Source: Gemmatimonadota bacterium (GTDB lineage: Bacteria; Gemmatimonadota; Gemmatimonadetes; Gemmatimonadales; GWC2-71-9). Taken from it: DNA of 33,671 nucleotides. Made by a program: the position numbers and the translations under genes. The stretch is from NCBI GenBank assembly GCA_029862925.1, contig JAOTWJ010000018.1, positions 1 to 33,671 on the forward strand. The letters run 5' to 3'. Positions 7,927 to 17,181 of this stretch are shown here, one piece after another. Under the pieces are notes generated by a model that was not told where the DNA came from, ran no database searches, and worked only from the letters and a program-made list of their open reading frames with translations. The first letter of the stretch is position 1, and each line of letters opens with the position of its first letter.

Positions 7927-9180
7927 TCAAGGAACCGTCAAGTGGGGTCGCGCGCCGCATCGGTCGCACCCCGCGCACCGCTGGAGCGATTCCCCCAGAT
8001 AACCCAGCAGCAGACGCCGCCGGCATCCACGCCCGTGCACATACCGGCGCATCGTCGCCAGCGCGAGCGGCACCGCCGGGCCGCGTCCGGCGAGGCGGCG
8101 CATCAGCACCAGGTCGCGTTTGGTCCAGAGCAGCTCACAGCGGGCGGGTGCGCCGTCCCGGCCCGCGCGACCGGCCTCCTGATAGTAGGCTTCCGGCCGC
8201 GCGGGCACCCCGAGGTGGAGCACGACCCGCACATCGGGCTTGTCGATGCCCATCCCAAAGGCGTTGGTGGCGACCATCACGCGGATCGAGCCGTCGAGAA
8301 AACGGGTGAGGAGGGCGCGCCGAGCCGGCGCCGGGAGCGCGGCGTGGTACGGGGCGGCGCGATACCCGCACCGCCGGAGCAGGGCCGCGACGCCGTCGGC
8401 CCGGTTACGGGTGGGGACGTACACGATTGCGGTGCCGGCTTCCGTCTGGAGCCGGTCGAGCGTGAGGCGCAGCCGTTCGGGCTCTCCCGCGCACCGCCGG
8501 GCGGCGAAGAACAGATTCGGACGATCGAACGACTGCCGCACGATCACGGGGTTGTGCAATCCCAGCACTCGCCGGATGTCGGCGCGCGTCGCGGCGGTGG
8601 CGGTGGCGGTCACCGCCATCGTCGTCGGTGCTCCCAGGCGGTGCCGGTGGGCGCCGAGCGCGCGATACAGCGGCCGGAATTCGTGTCCCCATTCGCTGAT
8701 GCAGTGGGCTTCGTCGACGGCGAGCAGCCCGATCGCGAGCCGCCCGTGGCGTCCGAGGCTCGGGAGGCGCTCCGGCGCCGCGTACAGCAGCGTCACCCGA
8801 CCGGCCAACACGGCTTCCTGGACGGCGGCCCGTAATGAGGGTTTCTGGGTGCTGCTCAAGTATGCAGCGGCAATGCCGCGCGCCCGGAGCGCGGCTACCT
8901 GGTCCTGCATCAGTGAAATCAGCGGGGAGACGACCAGCGTCAGGCCGTCGAGGAGCAACGCCGGGAGTTGGTAACAGAGCGACTTCCCGCCCCCGGTCGG
9001 CAGCAGCGCGAGACAGTCGCGACGGTGCAGCGCGGCCACGACGGCACGACGCTGGTGCGGACGCAGGCGGAGGAACCCCCAGTGTCGCGCGAGCAGACGC
9101 TCGGCGATTGCGAGGCTGGGCGATGGGTGCACGAGTCCCAGCGTACCGTCTCGGTCGCACGACGCCGTCATCGGATTCAT
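7927..9180 (-). CDS. recQ: RecQ family ATP-dependent DNA helicase
   Basis: About 417 residues from ATG 9180. 3'-5' DNA helicase for recombination and repair. The motor shows motif 0 (LRPHQRRAV), Walker A (LPTGGGKSLCYQ), the DEAH-type box (VDEAHCISEWGHEFRP), 'TATAT' and motif VI (QEAGRAGRDG). A zinc-binding domain follows with four cysteines in 'GRGCRRRLLLGYLGE' and 'CAGCDRC'. The protein ends there, without winged-helix or HRDC domains, so it is a short, core-type RecQ. The start is uncertain: ATG 9171 and the open extension upstream are alternatives, and no strong ribosome-binding site decides. It is divergent from the following acyl-CoA dehydrogenase, with 143 bases between. Confidence 0.92.
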   Translation of the reverse strand: MNPMTASCDRDGTLGLVHPSPSLAIAERLLARHWGFLRLRPHQRRAVVAALHRRDCLALLPTGGGKSLCYQLPALLLDGLTLVVSPLISLMQDQVAALRARGIAAAYLSSTQKPSLRAAVQEAVLAGRVTLLYAAPERLPSLGRHGRLAIGLLAVDEAHCISEWGHEFRPLYRALGAHRHRLGAPTTMAVTATATAATRADIRRVLGLHNPVIVRQSFDRPNLFFAARRCAGEPERLRLTLDRLQTEAGTAIVYVPTRNRADGVAALLRRCGYRAAPYHAALPAPARRALLTRFLDGSIRVMVATNAFGMGIDKPDVRVVLHLGVPARPEAYYQEAGRAGRDGAPARCELLWTKRDLVLMRRLAGRGPAVPLALATMRRYVHGRGCRRRLLLGYLGESLQRCAGCDRCGARPHLTVP

Positions 9181-9323
9181 GCCTGCGTCGGTAGATCGAC
9201 GCGCGGGTCTGGGCGCTCCATCAGGACACCCCTGAGGTCTGGCTGGCGGGGCACCCCGTGGTAGCTTTGCTGGATCGCCCGAACCTCGTCCGCGAAACCA
9301 CAAATCCGAGGAAAACCATCAAC

Positions 9324-10490
9324 ATGGTAGACGATCTCTACACTGCTCAGCAGATCGACCTGCGCGCGCGGGCGCGTGACCTGGCCGAGACCGTGATGCG
9401 TCCGGTCGCCGGCAAGTACGACGTCGAGCAGACCTACCCCTGGGAGGTGCAGCAGGCCATCAAGCACGCAGGGCTCTCTGGTGTCTGGATTCCCAAGGCG
9501 TACGGCGGCCTCGGCGGCGGCGTGCTCGACCTCTGCCTCGTGGTCGAGGAGTTCTCCCGGGCCTGCGGCGGCATGGGCGTCGGCTACGCCGTGAACGCGC
9601 TGGGCTCGTTCCCGATCCTCGTCGGCGGAACGGACGAGCAGAAGGAACGCTGGCTGCCGCCGATCGCCGCCGGGGACAAACTCATCGCGTTCGGACTGTC
9701 GGAGAAAGACGCCGGGTCCGACGCAGGGTCCATGGCGACCCGCGCGGCAAAGGACGGCGACGTCTACGTGCTGCAGGGCGAAAAGAAGTGGAACACGGGT
9801 GGGGCGGTGGCATCATTCAATACGATCTTCGCCGTCACGCAACCCGGCCGCGGCGCGCGCGGCATCTCGGCGTTCGTGGTGGAGAAAGACACCCCTGGCT
9901 ACCGCGTCGGCAAGCACGAGGACAAGATGGGCATCCGCTGCGTGCCCGTCGTCGAGATTCACCTGGAGGACTGCCGGGTTCCCGTCCGGAATCTGCTGGG
10001 GGGAGAAGAGGGCCACGGGTTCAAGCACGCGATGGTCACGCTCGATCGGGCCCGGCCCGGTGTCGCCGCCCAGGCCATCGGGCTCGCGCAGGGTGCGCTC
10101 GACCTCGCCATCGCGTACACGCACGAGCGGAAGCAGTTCGGTCAGTCCATCAGCTCCTTCCAGGGCATCCAGTGGATGCTGGCGGACATGGCCACGCAGG
10201 TCGAAGCGGCCCGCGCGCTGGTGCACCACGCCGCCCGGGCCATTGACGCGGGCCACAAGCACATCACGAAACTGTCGGCGATGTGCAAGGTGATGGCGAC
10301 GGACGTGGCCATGAAGGTGACGACCGACGCCGTCCAGCTGTTCGGTGGGTACGGCTACTGCAAGGACTACCCGGTGGAGAAGTACATGCGCGATGCCAAG
10401 ATCACCCAGATCTACGAAGGCACGAACCAGATTCAGCGGCTGGTGATCGCGCGCAGCCTGCTGCGGGAAGCGGCGGGAGCGGGCGGCTGA
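9324..10490 (+). CDS. Acyl-CoA dehydrogenase
   Basis: 388 residues, the standard length. The FAD motif 'FGLSEKDAGSDAGS', 'RKQFGQSISSFQGIQW' and the C-terminal 'IYEGTNQIQRLVIARSLLRE' with the catalytic-site Glu-Gly-Thr are all present. It is clearly different from the acyl-CoA dehydrogenase at 3138-4361, and lacks that protein's insertion. ATG 9324 is chosen for the GAGGAAA 10 bases upstream; an earlier in-frame ATG (9258) has no such site. It oxidises an acyl-CoA to the enoyl-CoA with ETF as acceptor. The exact substrate is unknown, but the branched acyl-CoA operon starting at 11847 makes a short branched acyl-CoA plausible. Confidence 0.93.
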   Translation: MVDDLYTAQQIDLRARARDLAETVMRPVAGKYDVEQTYPWEVQQAIKHAGLSGVWIPKAYGGLGGGVLDLCLVVEEFSRACGGMGVGYAVNALGSFPILVGGTDEQKERWLPPIAAGDKLIAFGLSEKDAGSDAGSMATRAAKDGDVYVLQGEKKWNTGGAVASFNTIFAVTQPGRGARGISAFVVEKDTPGYRVGKHEDKMGIRCVPVVEIHLEDCRVPVRNLLGGEEGHGFKHAMVTLDRARPGVAAQAIGLAQGALDLAIAYTHERKQFGQSISSFQGIQWMLADMATQVEAARALVHHAARAIDAGHKHITKLSAMCKVMATDVAMKVTTDAVQLFGGYGYCKDYPVEKYMRDAKITQIYEGTNQIQRLVIARSLLREAAGAGG

Positions 10491-10548
10491 CCGTGTCTCG
10501 ATTCCGGCGGATTGCGCGGAGAAGGCCGTCCGGCTCGGTACGCCTGGG

Positions 10549-10554
10549 TATACT
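10549..10554 (+). promoter_or_regulatory. Candidate -10 element before the DUF937 gene
   Basis: TATACT is the only good -10-like hexamer in the 130-base gap, preceded by TGGG. No convincing -35 lies 16-18 bases upstream. It is followed by a structured leader and the DUF937 start at 10621. Confidence 0.3.
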
Positions 10555-10566
10555 TCAAGGTTAGGA

Positions 10567-10586
10567 CCGCAACCGGGAGGTTGCGG
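10567..10586 (+). other. Leader hairpin with GNRA-type tetraloop
   Basis: CCGCAACC (10567-10574) pairs with GGTTGCGG (10579-10586) around GGGA, giving a perfect 8-bp stem with a GNRA tetraloop. It sits 34 bases before the DUF937 start codon, upstream of a separate palindrome. Confidence 0.5.
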
Positions 10587-10593
10587 GCAATTA

Positions 10594-10607
10594 CTACTCC
10601 GGAGTAG
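10594..10607. repeat. Perfect 14-bp palindrome CTACTCCGGAGTAG, operator-like
   Basis: CTACTCC is followed immediately by its own reverse complement GGAGTAG. The dyad has no spacer, so it fits a protein-binding site better than an RNA hairpin. Its right end touches the GGGAG ribosome-binding site of the gene at 10621. No known operator is assigned. Confidence 0.5.
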
Positions 10608-10620
10608 GGAGACCTATCTG

Positions 10621-11220
10621 ATGGCTTCAGTGCTCGAAACCCTCGTCGGTCAATTCGCCGGTACCCCCGTGCAGCGTTTGAGTCAGTCGCTCGGAACTGA
10701 TGACGCGACGGCGCAGAAGGCGCTTGGCGCCGCCCTGCCCCTTCTCGTCAGCGCGCTGGCCAAGAACGCCTCGGAGCCGAAGGGCGCGGACGCCCTGCAC
10801 CGTGCGTTGGCAAAGGATCACGACGGCTCGGTGCTCAATGACGTGGGCGGCTTTCTGAATCAGCCGGATACGAAGACCGGTGACGGCATCCTCCGCCATG
10901 TGCTGGGCGACCGGCGCCAGGCCGCGGAGGCGGGCATCAGTCAGGCGTCCGGTCTCGACGCGCGCGGCGCAGCGACGTTGCTGGCTACGCTCGCGCCGGT
11001 GGTGATGGGCGCCCTGGGCCGCCAACAGCGCCAACAGGGGCTGGACACGGCCGCCCTCGCCCAGATGCTTCAGGGCGAGCGCCAGCAAGCGGCCAACGCG
11101 CCTGGTCTCAGCGGGCTCGCCGGGTTGTTGGATGCCGACAAGGACGGCCAGATCGTGGACGACCTCGCCAAGCTAGGCGGCAAGATGCTCGGCGGCCTGT
11201 TTGGCAAGCGGTCGGGCTGA
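10621..11220 (+). CDS. DUF937 (YidB-like) domain protein
   Basis: 199 residues. The first half matches the DUF937 pattern: 'LSQSLGTDDATAQKALGAALPLLVSAL', then 'ALHRALAKDHDGSVLND' and 'GDGILRHVLGDRR' (short pieces quoted). The second half has 'LLATLAPVVMGALGRQQ' and a C-terminal 'LLDADKDGQIVDDL' that looks like an isolated EF-hand loop (Asp-x-Asp-x-Asp-Gly). It ends in a glycine-rich 'KMLGGLFGK'. No signal peptide is seen, so it is probably cytoplasmic. Function is unknown for the family. It is 65 bases upstream of kbp on the same strand and is probably co-expressed with it. Confidence 0.85.
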   Translation: MASVLETLVGQFAGTPVQRLSQSLGTDDATAQKALGAALPLLVSALAKNASEPKGADALHRALAKDHDGSVLNDVGGFLNQPDTKTGDGILRHVLGDRRQAAEAGISQASGLDARGAATLLATLAPVVMGALGRQQRQQGLDTAALAQMLQGERQQAANAPGLSGLAGLLDADKDGQIVDDLAKLGGKMLGGLFGKRSG

Positions 11221-11285
11221 CCGCGATCACGGGAGCGCGGGACGGTCCCGCCCTCCACCTGTACTTGCAGAAAGGACGAGCAGCG

Positions 11286-11756
11286 ATGGGTGTGTTTGAT
11301 TTCGTGAAAGACGCGGGCCAGAAGCTCGGGTTCGGGAAGGGTGACAAGGAGGCCCAGGAGACGGAGCGCGCGCAGGAAGCCGTGATGGGCGGCAAGCTAC
11401 GCCGTCATCTGCAGGGACTCGGCATCGCGATCGAGAAGGTCAACGTGACTTTCGACGACGGGGTGGCCACGGTCACCGGCAAGGCGGCGTCGCAGGCCGA
11501 GAAGGAAAAGGCCATCCTCGCACTCGGCAACACGCAGGGGGTCTCGCGGGTCGTGGATGAGATGACTGTCGGCGTCCCCGAGCCGGAGGGCAAGTTCTAC
11601 ACGGTCGTCAAGGGCGACTCGCTCTCGAAGATCGCCAAAGCCCAGTACGGAGACGCGATGAAGTACCCCGTGATCTTCGAAGCCAACAAGCCGATGCTCA
11701 CCGACCCGAACAAGATCTACCCCGGGCAGGTGCTGCGGATTCCGCCTCTCAAGTAG
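11286..11756 (+). CDS. kbp: BON and LysM domain protein (potassium-binding Kbp/YgaU)
   Basis: 156 residues. The opening MGVFDFVKDAGQKLG, a BON domain (about 40-95, VTFDDGVATVTGKAASQAEK) and a C-terminal LysM domain (about 105-155) with 'FYTVVKGDSLSKIAKAQYG' and 'IFEANKPMLTDPNKIYPGQ' match E. coli YgaU/Kbp closely along the whole length. That protein is cytoplasmic and binds K+ through BON and LysM together. There is no signal peptide, in agreement. ATG 11286 follows AAAGGA at good spacing; an earlier in-frame codon at 11265 is rejected. Confidence 0.9.
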   Translation: MGVFDFVKDAGQKLGFGKGDKEAQETERAQEAVMGGKLRRHLQGLGIAIEKVNVTFDDGVATVTGKAASQAEKEKAILALGNTQGVSRVVDEMTVGVPEPEGKFYTVVKGDSLSKIAKAQYGDAMKYPVIFEANKPMLTDPNKIYPGQVLRIPPLK

Positions 11757-11787
11757 GGGTACGTCAACGCGTCGGCCTCCGAGACGC

Positions 11788-11822
11788 GCGAGGGGCCGCA
11801 CCCGCGGGGTGCGGCCCCTCGC
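11788..11822. terminator. Bidirectional terminator between kbp and the enoyl-CoA hydratase gene
   Basis: Arms 11788-11803 and 11807-11822 form a 16-bp perfect G+C-rich stem with a 3-base GCG loop. It is placed between two convergent genes and closes the 21-kb minus-strand gene string as well as kbp. Confidence 0.8.
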
Positions 11823-11846
11823 CGTTCTGGGCGTGGCCGACGGCCG

Positions 11847-12608
11847 TCACTTGCGCAGGAACGCCTCGATGGCCCGGCGGAAGTCCGGGGTCGTGCGCGC
11901 AACGGCGTTCACCTCGGCGCCGAGGCGGATCCCCTCCGCGAAGCTGCGCCCGTCGAGCTCGTAGAGCTGCCGCTTGATCAGGGCCAGGGTGGAGGCACTT
12001 TGTGCCGCCAGCGCTTCCAGGATGTCGCCCACGTCGTTCTCGAATCGGTCGGGGCCCAGCACCCGGGACGCGAGCCCGAGCGCGCACGCCTCGTCCGCGC
12101 CGAGGAGCCGCCCGGTCGCCACCAGGTCAAAGGCGGCCTTCTCGCCGGTCACGCGCCGCAGCATCGCCATCACCATGGCCGGGACGAATCCGCGCCGGAC
12201 CTCGGGATAGCCGAACTGGGCATCGGCCCGCGCCAGCACGAGGTCGCACGCGGTGGCGAGGCCACAGCCGCCGGCAAGGGCGCGCCCGTGCACGACGGCC
12301 ACCACCGGCTTGGGCAGCGCCCGCATCCCGACGAACACGTCGCCCAGCCGGGCGGCGCTCTGGGCGTTCTCCTCCATCGTCCGGTTCACGGAGCCGAGCA
12401 ACTCGGCGAGATCGGCGCCGGCGCAGAAATCCGGGCCGGCGCCACGCACGACCACAACCCGCACGGCGGCGTCCAGCTCCGCGCGCGCGAGAGCGGTCAG
12501 CAGCGCCTCGACCATCGGCGTATCGATGGCATTGCGCTTGTCGGGCCGGTTCAGCGTGAGCGTGAGGAGGCCGTCGGCGCAGACGACCAGCAGGGGGTCA
12601 CCGGACAT
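11847..12608 (-). CDS. Enoyl-CoA hydratase/isomerase family protein (methylglutaconyl-CoA hydratase-like)
   Basis: 253 residues with the crotonase fold. The oxyanion-hole segments are 'FCAGADL' (61-67) and 'ALAGGCGLATACD' (110-122). Relative to rat enoyl-CoA hydratase, the Glu144 position is Gly116 while Glu164 is kept as Glu136 in 'FGYPEVRRG'. The 'EVRRGFVPA' run resembles LiuC/AtuE-type hydratases that act on glutaconyl-type CoA esters of leucine or acyclic terpene breakdown. ATG 12608 overlaps the preceding AtuA-ferredoxin gene by 11 bases, implying translational coupling. Last gene of the operon. Substrate is inferred from context. Confidence 0.88.
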   Translation of the reverse strand: MSGDPLLVVCADGLLTLTLNRPDKRNAIDTPMVEALLTALARAELDAAVRVVVVRGAGPDFCAGADLAELLGSVNRTMEENAQSAARLGDVFVGMRALPKPVVAVVHGRALAGGCGLATACDLVLARADAQFGYPEVRRGFVPAMVMAMLRRVTGEKAAFDLVATGRLLGADEACALGLASRVLGPDRFENDVGDILEALAAQSASTLALIKRQLYELDGRSFAEGIRLGAEVNAVARTTPDFRRAIEAFLRK

Positions 12609-12966
12609 CGAGATCCCCCGGGACCGGGATTTCCATCCGCAGCAACGCGGTGGAGAAGACCTTCCCCTGCGCGTCGGTCTTGAGCGACAGCGTGCCCCCA
12701 CCGCCCAGCGCACCGTGCAGCAGGAAGTTGAGCGCGCGGAGATTGGGCAGCTCGAACCGCTCCACCGGCCCGCGAATCATCCCCTTGAAGTGGCGCGCGA
12801 CGCGCGCGGCCGTTACCTGACGCCGCAGCAGGTCGTAGTATTCCGGCTTGAGCGCGATCAGCCCGACGTTGGCCGTGTCGCCCTTGTCGCCGCTCCGTGC
12901 GTGCGCCAGGTGCCGCAGCTGAACGGCCGCTGGCCGGGCTCGAAGGCGCCGCCCCTTCAGCGACAT
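12598..12966 (-). CDS. Free-standing AtuA-type ferredoxin-fold domain protein
   Basis: 122 residues. It matches the domain normally fused at the C-terminus of AtuA: 'LAHARSGDKGDTANVGLIAL', then 'VTAARVARHFKG', 'VERFELPNLRALNFLLHGAL', and a short end strand. Here it is a separate gene, starting 40 bases after the stop of the AtuA core gene. No frame remnant links the two, and it has its own ATG, so it looks like a genuine split rather than a frameshift. The fold name is structural: there are no Fe-S cysteines. Function is unknown. Confidence 0.85.
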   Translation of the reverse strand: MSLKGRRLRARPAAVQLRHLAHARSGDKGDTANVGLIALKPEYYDLLRRQVTAARVARHFKGMIRGPVERFELPNLRALNFLLHGALGGGGTLSLKTDAQGKVFSTALLRMEIPVPGDLDVR

Positions 12967-13006
12967 GCCGCCGTCCCGCGTCGCGGTTGTTTCACCGGCG
13001 CCATCG

Positions 13007-14374
13007 TCATGCGCGGAGAATCTCGACGTGCGGGGTGACTTCCCGCTTCGGAATCAGCGCCGGCCAATAGGCGACGATCTCCTCGACCTTGGGACGCCCG
13101 CCCGCAAAGCCGGTGACGCTCGGGGGGCCGTTCAGCACGAGTGGCGCCAGTTCGCGCGTGAACCGCTCGACCGGGGCGCGCTCGCGGGCGCGGACGCCGA
13201 TCCGGAGCTGCACTTCGGGAAGGTCGGCGTGCGGGGGCCCAGCCAGCCGGCCGTGGGTGGCATTCACCCCCACGAACTCGGTCAGCATCTCCTCGAACGC
13301 CGCCCCGAGGCGCGCGAGGCGCGCCCGCAGGATGCGGTCGGCGGCCCGCGCCTTCGCCAACGCATCCGGCCACGCGTAGACCAGGGTGCCCACGGCCTTG
13401 TAGCCGTAGAAGTACGAGACGGAGACTTTGAGGAACTCGGTTGGCGGCCGACCGCGCACCCCGCGGACCGTCACGCGGTCGCGGCCGTCCTGGGCGAGCC
13501 GGACCGTCGTGAAGTCGGCGACGACGTCGGGCGTGATGTAGTTGGTCGGGTCCCCCATCTCGTAGACGAGCTGCTCGGTGACCGACGCGACCGACACGCG
13601 TCCGCCCGTGCCGGGGTGCTTCCCCACGGCAAACGCGCCGTCGGCCGTGACGTCGATGATGGGGTAGCCGGGGTCGTCCATGCTTGGGAGGCGCTGCCAG
13701 TCGACCAGGCAGTTGCCTCCCGTGCACTGCGCGCCGCACTCGATGATGTGGCCGGCCACCGTGCCGGCGGCCAGCCGGTTCCAGGCGTCCGGCGCCCAGC
13801 CGAACTCGTGGATCATCGGTCCCAGGGTGAGTCCCGTGTCGGTCACGCGTCCGGTGATCACGATGTCCACCCCGCGCGCCAGGGCCTGCACGATCGGGCG
13901 GGCGCCAAGGTAGGCGTTCGCCGAGAGTACCTGCTCGCGCACCGTCGCCAGCGGCTCGCCGGTGTCCATGTTCGCGAGCGGGTGCCCCGCGGCCAGCAGT
14001 CCGTCGAGCCGGTCCAGCAGATCGTCGCCGGTGACGATGGCGATGCGGACCTTGCCCGCGAGCCCGCGGGCCCGCGCCGTCTCGAGGACGGCCTCGGCGC
14101 ACGCCCGCGGATTGACGCCACCGGCGTTGGCCGTCACCCGGATATGCTTGCGGACGAGGTCCGGCAGCAGTCGCTCCATCAGGGGCACGAAATCCCGCGC
14201 GTAGCCGAGCGAGGGATCGCGGGAGCGTTGCTTCTGCATGATGGACATGGTGACTTCGGCGAGGTAGTCCATCATCAGATAGTCGATGGGACCGCCCTCC
14301 ACCTGGCGCACCGGCGCCTCCAGCCAGTCACCCCAGAACCCCTGTCCCGAGCCGATGCGCACGGTGTGACTCAC
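13007..14374 (-). CDS. atuA: AtuA family (DUF1446) protein, core domain
   Basis: 455 residues of the acyclic terpene utilisation AtuA family: '[15 protein letters not shown]' at the N-terminus, '[18 protein letters not shown]', '[16 protein letters not shown]', '[18 protein letters not shown]' and '[14 protein letters not shown]'. In Pseudomonas, AtuA belongs to the citronellol/geraniol cluster, but its biochemical role is not settled. The usual C-terminal ferredoxin-fold is missing here and encoded by the next gene. Start GTG 14374 overlaps the TGA of the peptidase gene (GTGA). Neighbours (carboxylase beta subunit, glutaconyl-type hydratase) match the terpene/leucine layout. No biotin carboxylase subunit is in the window. 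Confidence 0.88.
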   Translation of the reverse strand: MSHTVRIGSGQGFWGDWLEAPVRQVEGGPIDYLMMDYLAEVTMSIMQKQRSRDPSLGYARDFVPLMERLLPDLVRKHIRVTANAGGVNPRACAEAVLETARARGLAGKVRIAIVTGDDLLDRLDGLLAAGHPLANMDTGEPLATVREQVLSANAYLGARPIVQALARGVDIVITGRVTDTGLTLGPMIHEFGWAPDAWNRLAAGTVAGHIIECGAQCTGGNCLVDWQRLPSMDDPGYPIIDVTADGAFAVGKHPGTGGRVSVASVTEQLVYEMGDPTNYITPDVVADFTTVRLAQDGRDRVTVRGVRGRPPTEFLKVSVSYFYGYKAVGTLVYAWPDALAKARAADRILRARLARLGAAFEEMLTEFVGVNATHGRLAGPPHADLPEVQLRIGVRARERAPVERFTRELAPLVLNGPPSVTGFAGGRPKVEEIVAYWPALIPKREVTPHVEILRA

Positions 14375-17181
14375 GGAACGCCACCGGACGTGATCGTGTC
14401 GCGCGGAAGCACGACGCGGCGCACGATGGCGGCCGCGCCAGCCGGCGCGACCCGGACCTCGACCATGGGCCGAAGTGCGTCCGCGACGGGCGGCAGGGTC
14501 GTGAACGCCCACGGCACCACCGTCTCGCTCCCAGGTGGCAGCGTCACGCGCAGCGCGAAGGCCGGCTCACCGTCCGAGTCGGTGAGGGCCGTGATCGCGA
14601 CGCTCGCCGTCCAACTCGTCGTGTCGCCTGCCAGGGCAAAAGCGGGAACCAGCTCGAGGTCGAGCTCCGTGGCCGGCAGGCTGTCCGTCCGGAGGCGATA
14701 GCGGCCGGTCGCGTAATTGAGCGGCTTTTCGCTCACCAGCCGACCGTCGAGGTCCCACAGCGAGACGGCGAAATCGGTGAGGCGGGGCCAGACGGCGCGT
14801 GTGACCTCGACGTCCACCGCGAGCTCCACCGCCCACGGCTCGCGCGGAATCCGGATGACCTGTCGGACGGTGCCCCTGGCGCCGACCTGCCAGCGAGCCT
14901 GCGCGCCGACGAGCGTGGCGGTGACGGTGGCATCCACCGGGGCCGCGCCGCGGTTGCGCAGCACGATCGTGCGCGGAGTCACGGCCGCGATGGTCACGGC
15001 CGGGAGCGCGGCTTCGAAGTCCACCGTGACCCCCGCGGTGGGAGGCGCCACGACGACGGCTTCCCAGACGCCGGCCGTGAGATCCTCGCTCGGCACGCTG
15101 AGGCGCCCGTCGATCCCGTGCTGGCCCCCCACCTCGAGCGACGCCTGGGTGCGGGCAGGCTGACCGGTCGGCTCGAAGAGGTAGAGGGAGGCCGCCCGAT
15201 CGGGGTCGCGCGTCGTGAGGCGCAGGGCGAGCGACCCCGCGTCCTCGGGCACCCGCAGATACATCGAGACGGCGCCTCCGGCGGGGATGGACCGCCGCAC
15301 CGCCAGCGGCGCATCGAGCTCGAAGGGGACGACGATGGTGTTGACGAGGCCGAAAATGGCGCCGCCCACCGTGTCGGTCGCCGGCCAGGCCCACACCGTT
15401 CCCACGTAGCGCCCCGGCGTCCGCAGCGCCCCGGCGTCGTAGCGCACCGTAACGGTCGCCGGTGCGCCGTCGAAGTCCATCGCCTCCGGCGCGGCGAGCC
15501 AGGGCGCGTCCGCGCGCAGCACCACGCGGGCGAACGGCTGGCCGGCGACCGACTCGACCGTAAAGCGCTGCAGGGTGTCACCCGATGTCGCCAGACCGGC
15601 GCGCCGGTACGCCGCGGTCCAGCCCGTGTTGCCGCCGTCGGGCAGGGTGCGGATTCGGAAGCGGCCCGCGCGGTGTGCGGCCGCGAGCCAGCGGGACGCC
15701 GCGCCAACGTTCGGCACGCCCAGGCCCTGGTCGATGGTGGACGCGCCCCTCAGCGGCGCGGCGGTGGCGCGTAACGCCTGGACCAGGTCCGCCGCCGGCC
15801 GCGGCTGTCCCGCCTTCTGGAGGACCGCGGATTGAAGCAGCGCCGCGAGGCCGCTGAGATGCGGCGCTGCCATGCTGGTGCCCCCGGAAACCTCCTGGCC
15901 GGCGTGCCAGGGGGGCACGTTCGAGAAGGCGACGCCCGGCACGCAGAGATCGGGCTTGTGCACCACGCCGCCGCGGCCGCTCCACCAGCCGAGCACGTCC
16001 CGTGGAGGACGGCTGCCGGGTTTGGGGCCTGCCGCGAACACGCCCGGGAACAGGGCGCACGCGGACAGGGCGAATTCGGCCGATCCGGGGAACCCCACGC
16101 TCGAGAGACCGGGCCCATCGTTACCGGCGCTGATCACGAAGAGCACGTCCGGATGGGCGAGCGCGAACGCGTCCACCAGGGAATCGATCACCGCGGGGCC
16201 CGCCGCCGTCTCGTTGCCGACGCCAAAACTCAGGTTCAGCACGAGCGGCATCTGTCGGCGTGCCGCGTACGCCGCGGCGTACTCCATGGCGCGCCGCATG
16301 CTGCCCGACACCGAGACCCCGCCGCGCGCGTTGTTGGCGATCTTGAGCCCGAGCACCTGGGCGCCCGGCGCGACGCCGTCGAAGCCGGCCACGCCGAACA
16401 GGGCGTGTCCGGCGGCAATCCCGGCCACGTGAGTCCCATGCCCCGAGTTGTCGAAGAACAGGTCGAGTGTGGGTTCCGCACCGCTCGAGCCGAAGTTGGC
16501 CGCGAGCGTGAGGGGGCCATAGGTGAAGGTCTCGGCGGCGACCGCGTAGTCGTGTACGGCCCGCTCGCCCAGCAGCGATCCGTCCCCATCGGTATCCGCC
16601 ATCAGGAACCACCCCCCCCGCCCCCGGCCGACGACGATCGGCAGCGCATCGTCGCGGTCACCGTCACCGTTCACGTCCGCGGCTGGCAGGGCCCCGAGCT
16701 GGCGCTCGATGAGCACGCCGCCGTAGTAGGGCGGCAGCGCGAGCCGTCCCACGCGGCCGAAGTCGCGCAACCGCTGCCCGCCGACGGTCACGCCGTCGTG
16801 GTCACGCGCGATCCGCTCCAACACGATGCGGCCTTCCCCGGAGAAGTCCCGGAGGTCGAGCAGCTTTGGATCTCCCGTGGACGTGCGGTGCAGGCCGGGC
16901 ACGCCGGCATCGATGCCGCTGTCGAGAATACCGATCAGCACGCCACGCCCGTCGTGTGTGGGGTGGTCCGCCACGAATTGCTCGGCCCCCGTGGAGCGGC
17001 GTGGCAGAAGGCCCAGGAGCATCGCGGCCTGCGGCGGCAACAGCGGTTCCTTGACGGCGGCGGCGACCGCCGTGTGGTCCGTGGCGGTGGTCTGCGGCTC
17101 GAGCGGGGGCGGTGCCGGGGATCGGGCGGCGCAGCCCAGACCGACAAGGGCCGCTCCCAGGAGGACTGGTCGGCTGGGCAT
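14371..17181 (-). CDS. S8 family serine peptidase, tripeptidyl-peptidase II-like lipoprotein
   Basis: 936 residues. [20 protein letters not shown] gives a lipoprotein signal with Cys17. The subtilisin triad is complete: Asp87 (GILDSGID), His248 (GHGTHVAG), Ser436 (GGTSMAAP), with oxyanion Asn355 (SAGNDGPG). The 160-residue Asp-His spacing is long, as in tripeptidyl-peptidase II; it carries two Asp-rich Ca-binding-like loops ([10 protein letters not shown] and DTDGDG). About 490 residues follow as beta-sandwich-like repeats. The predicted location is periplasm or outer membrane, unlike the cytosolic eukaryotic enzyme. The ATG at 17181 overlaps the carboxylase TGA (TGATG); the frame is open upstream but that part is antisense-like filler. 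It is the only protease in a CoA-ester operon. Confidence 0.9.
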   Translation of the reverse strand: MPSRPVLLGAALVGLGCAARSPAPPPLEPQTTATDHTAVAAAVKEPLLPPQAAMLLGLLPRRSTGAEQFVADHPTHDGRGVLIGILDSGIDAGVPGLHRTSTGDPKLLDLRDFSGEGRIVLERIARDHDGVTVGGQRLRDFGRVGRLALPPYYGGVLIERQLGALPAADVNGDGDRDDALPIVVGRGRGGWFLMADTDGDGSLLGERAVHDYAVAAETFTYGPLTLAANFGSSGAEPTLDLFFDNSGHGTHVAGIAAGHALFGVAGFDGVAPGAQVLGLKIANNARGGVSVSGSMRRAMEYAAAYAARRQMPLVLNLSFGVGNETAAGPAVIDSLVDAFALAHPDVLFVISAGNDGPGLSSVGFPGSAEFALSACALFPGVFAAGPKPGSRPPRDVLGWWSGRGGVVHKPDLCVPGVAFSNVPPWHAGQEVSGGTSMAAPHLSGLAALLQSAVLQKAGQPRPAADLVQALRATAAPLRGASTIDQGLGVPNVGAASRWLAAAHRAGRFRIRTLPDGGNTGWTAAYRRAGLATSGDTLQRFTVESVAGQPFARVVLRADAPWLAAPEAMDFDGAPATVTVRYDAGALRTPGRYVGTVWAWPATDTVGGAIFGLVNTIVVPFELDAPLAVRRSIPAGGAVSMYLRVPEDAGSLALRLTTRDPDRAASLYLFEPTGQPARTQASLEVGGQHGIDGRLSVPSEDLTAGVWEAVVVAPPTAGVTVDFEAALPAVTIAAVTPRTIVLRNRGAAPVDATVTATLVGAQARWQVGARGTVRQVIRIPREPWAVELAVDVEVTRAVWPRLTDFAVSLWDLDGRLVSEKPLNYATGRYRLRTDSLPATELDLELVPAFALAGDTTSWTASVAITALTDSDGEPAFALRVTLPPGSETVVPWAFTTLPPVADALRPMVEVRVAPAGAAAIVRRVVLPRDTITSGGVP

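Noticed and set aside
5988-8309. Very long plus-strand open frame across nfeD and the small lipoprotein gene
   Set aside because: It crosses two real minus-strand genes and their gap and has low-complexity, Arg/Pro-rich sequence with no domain.
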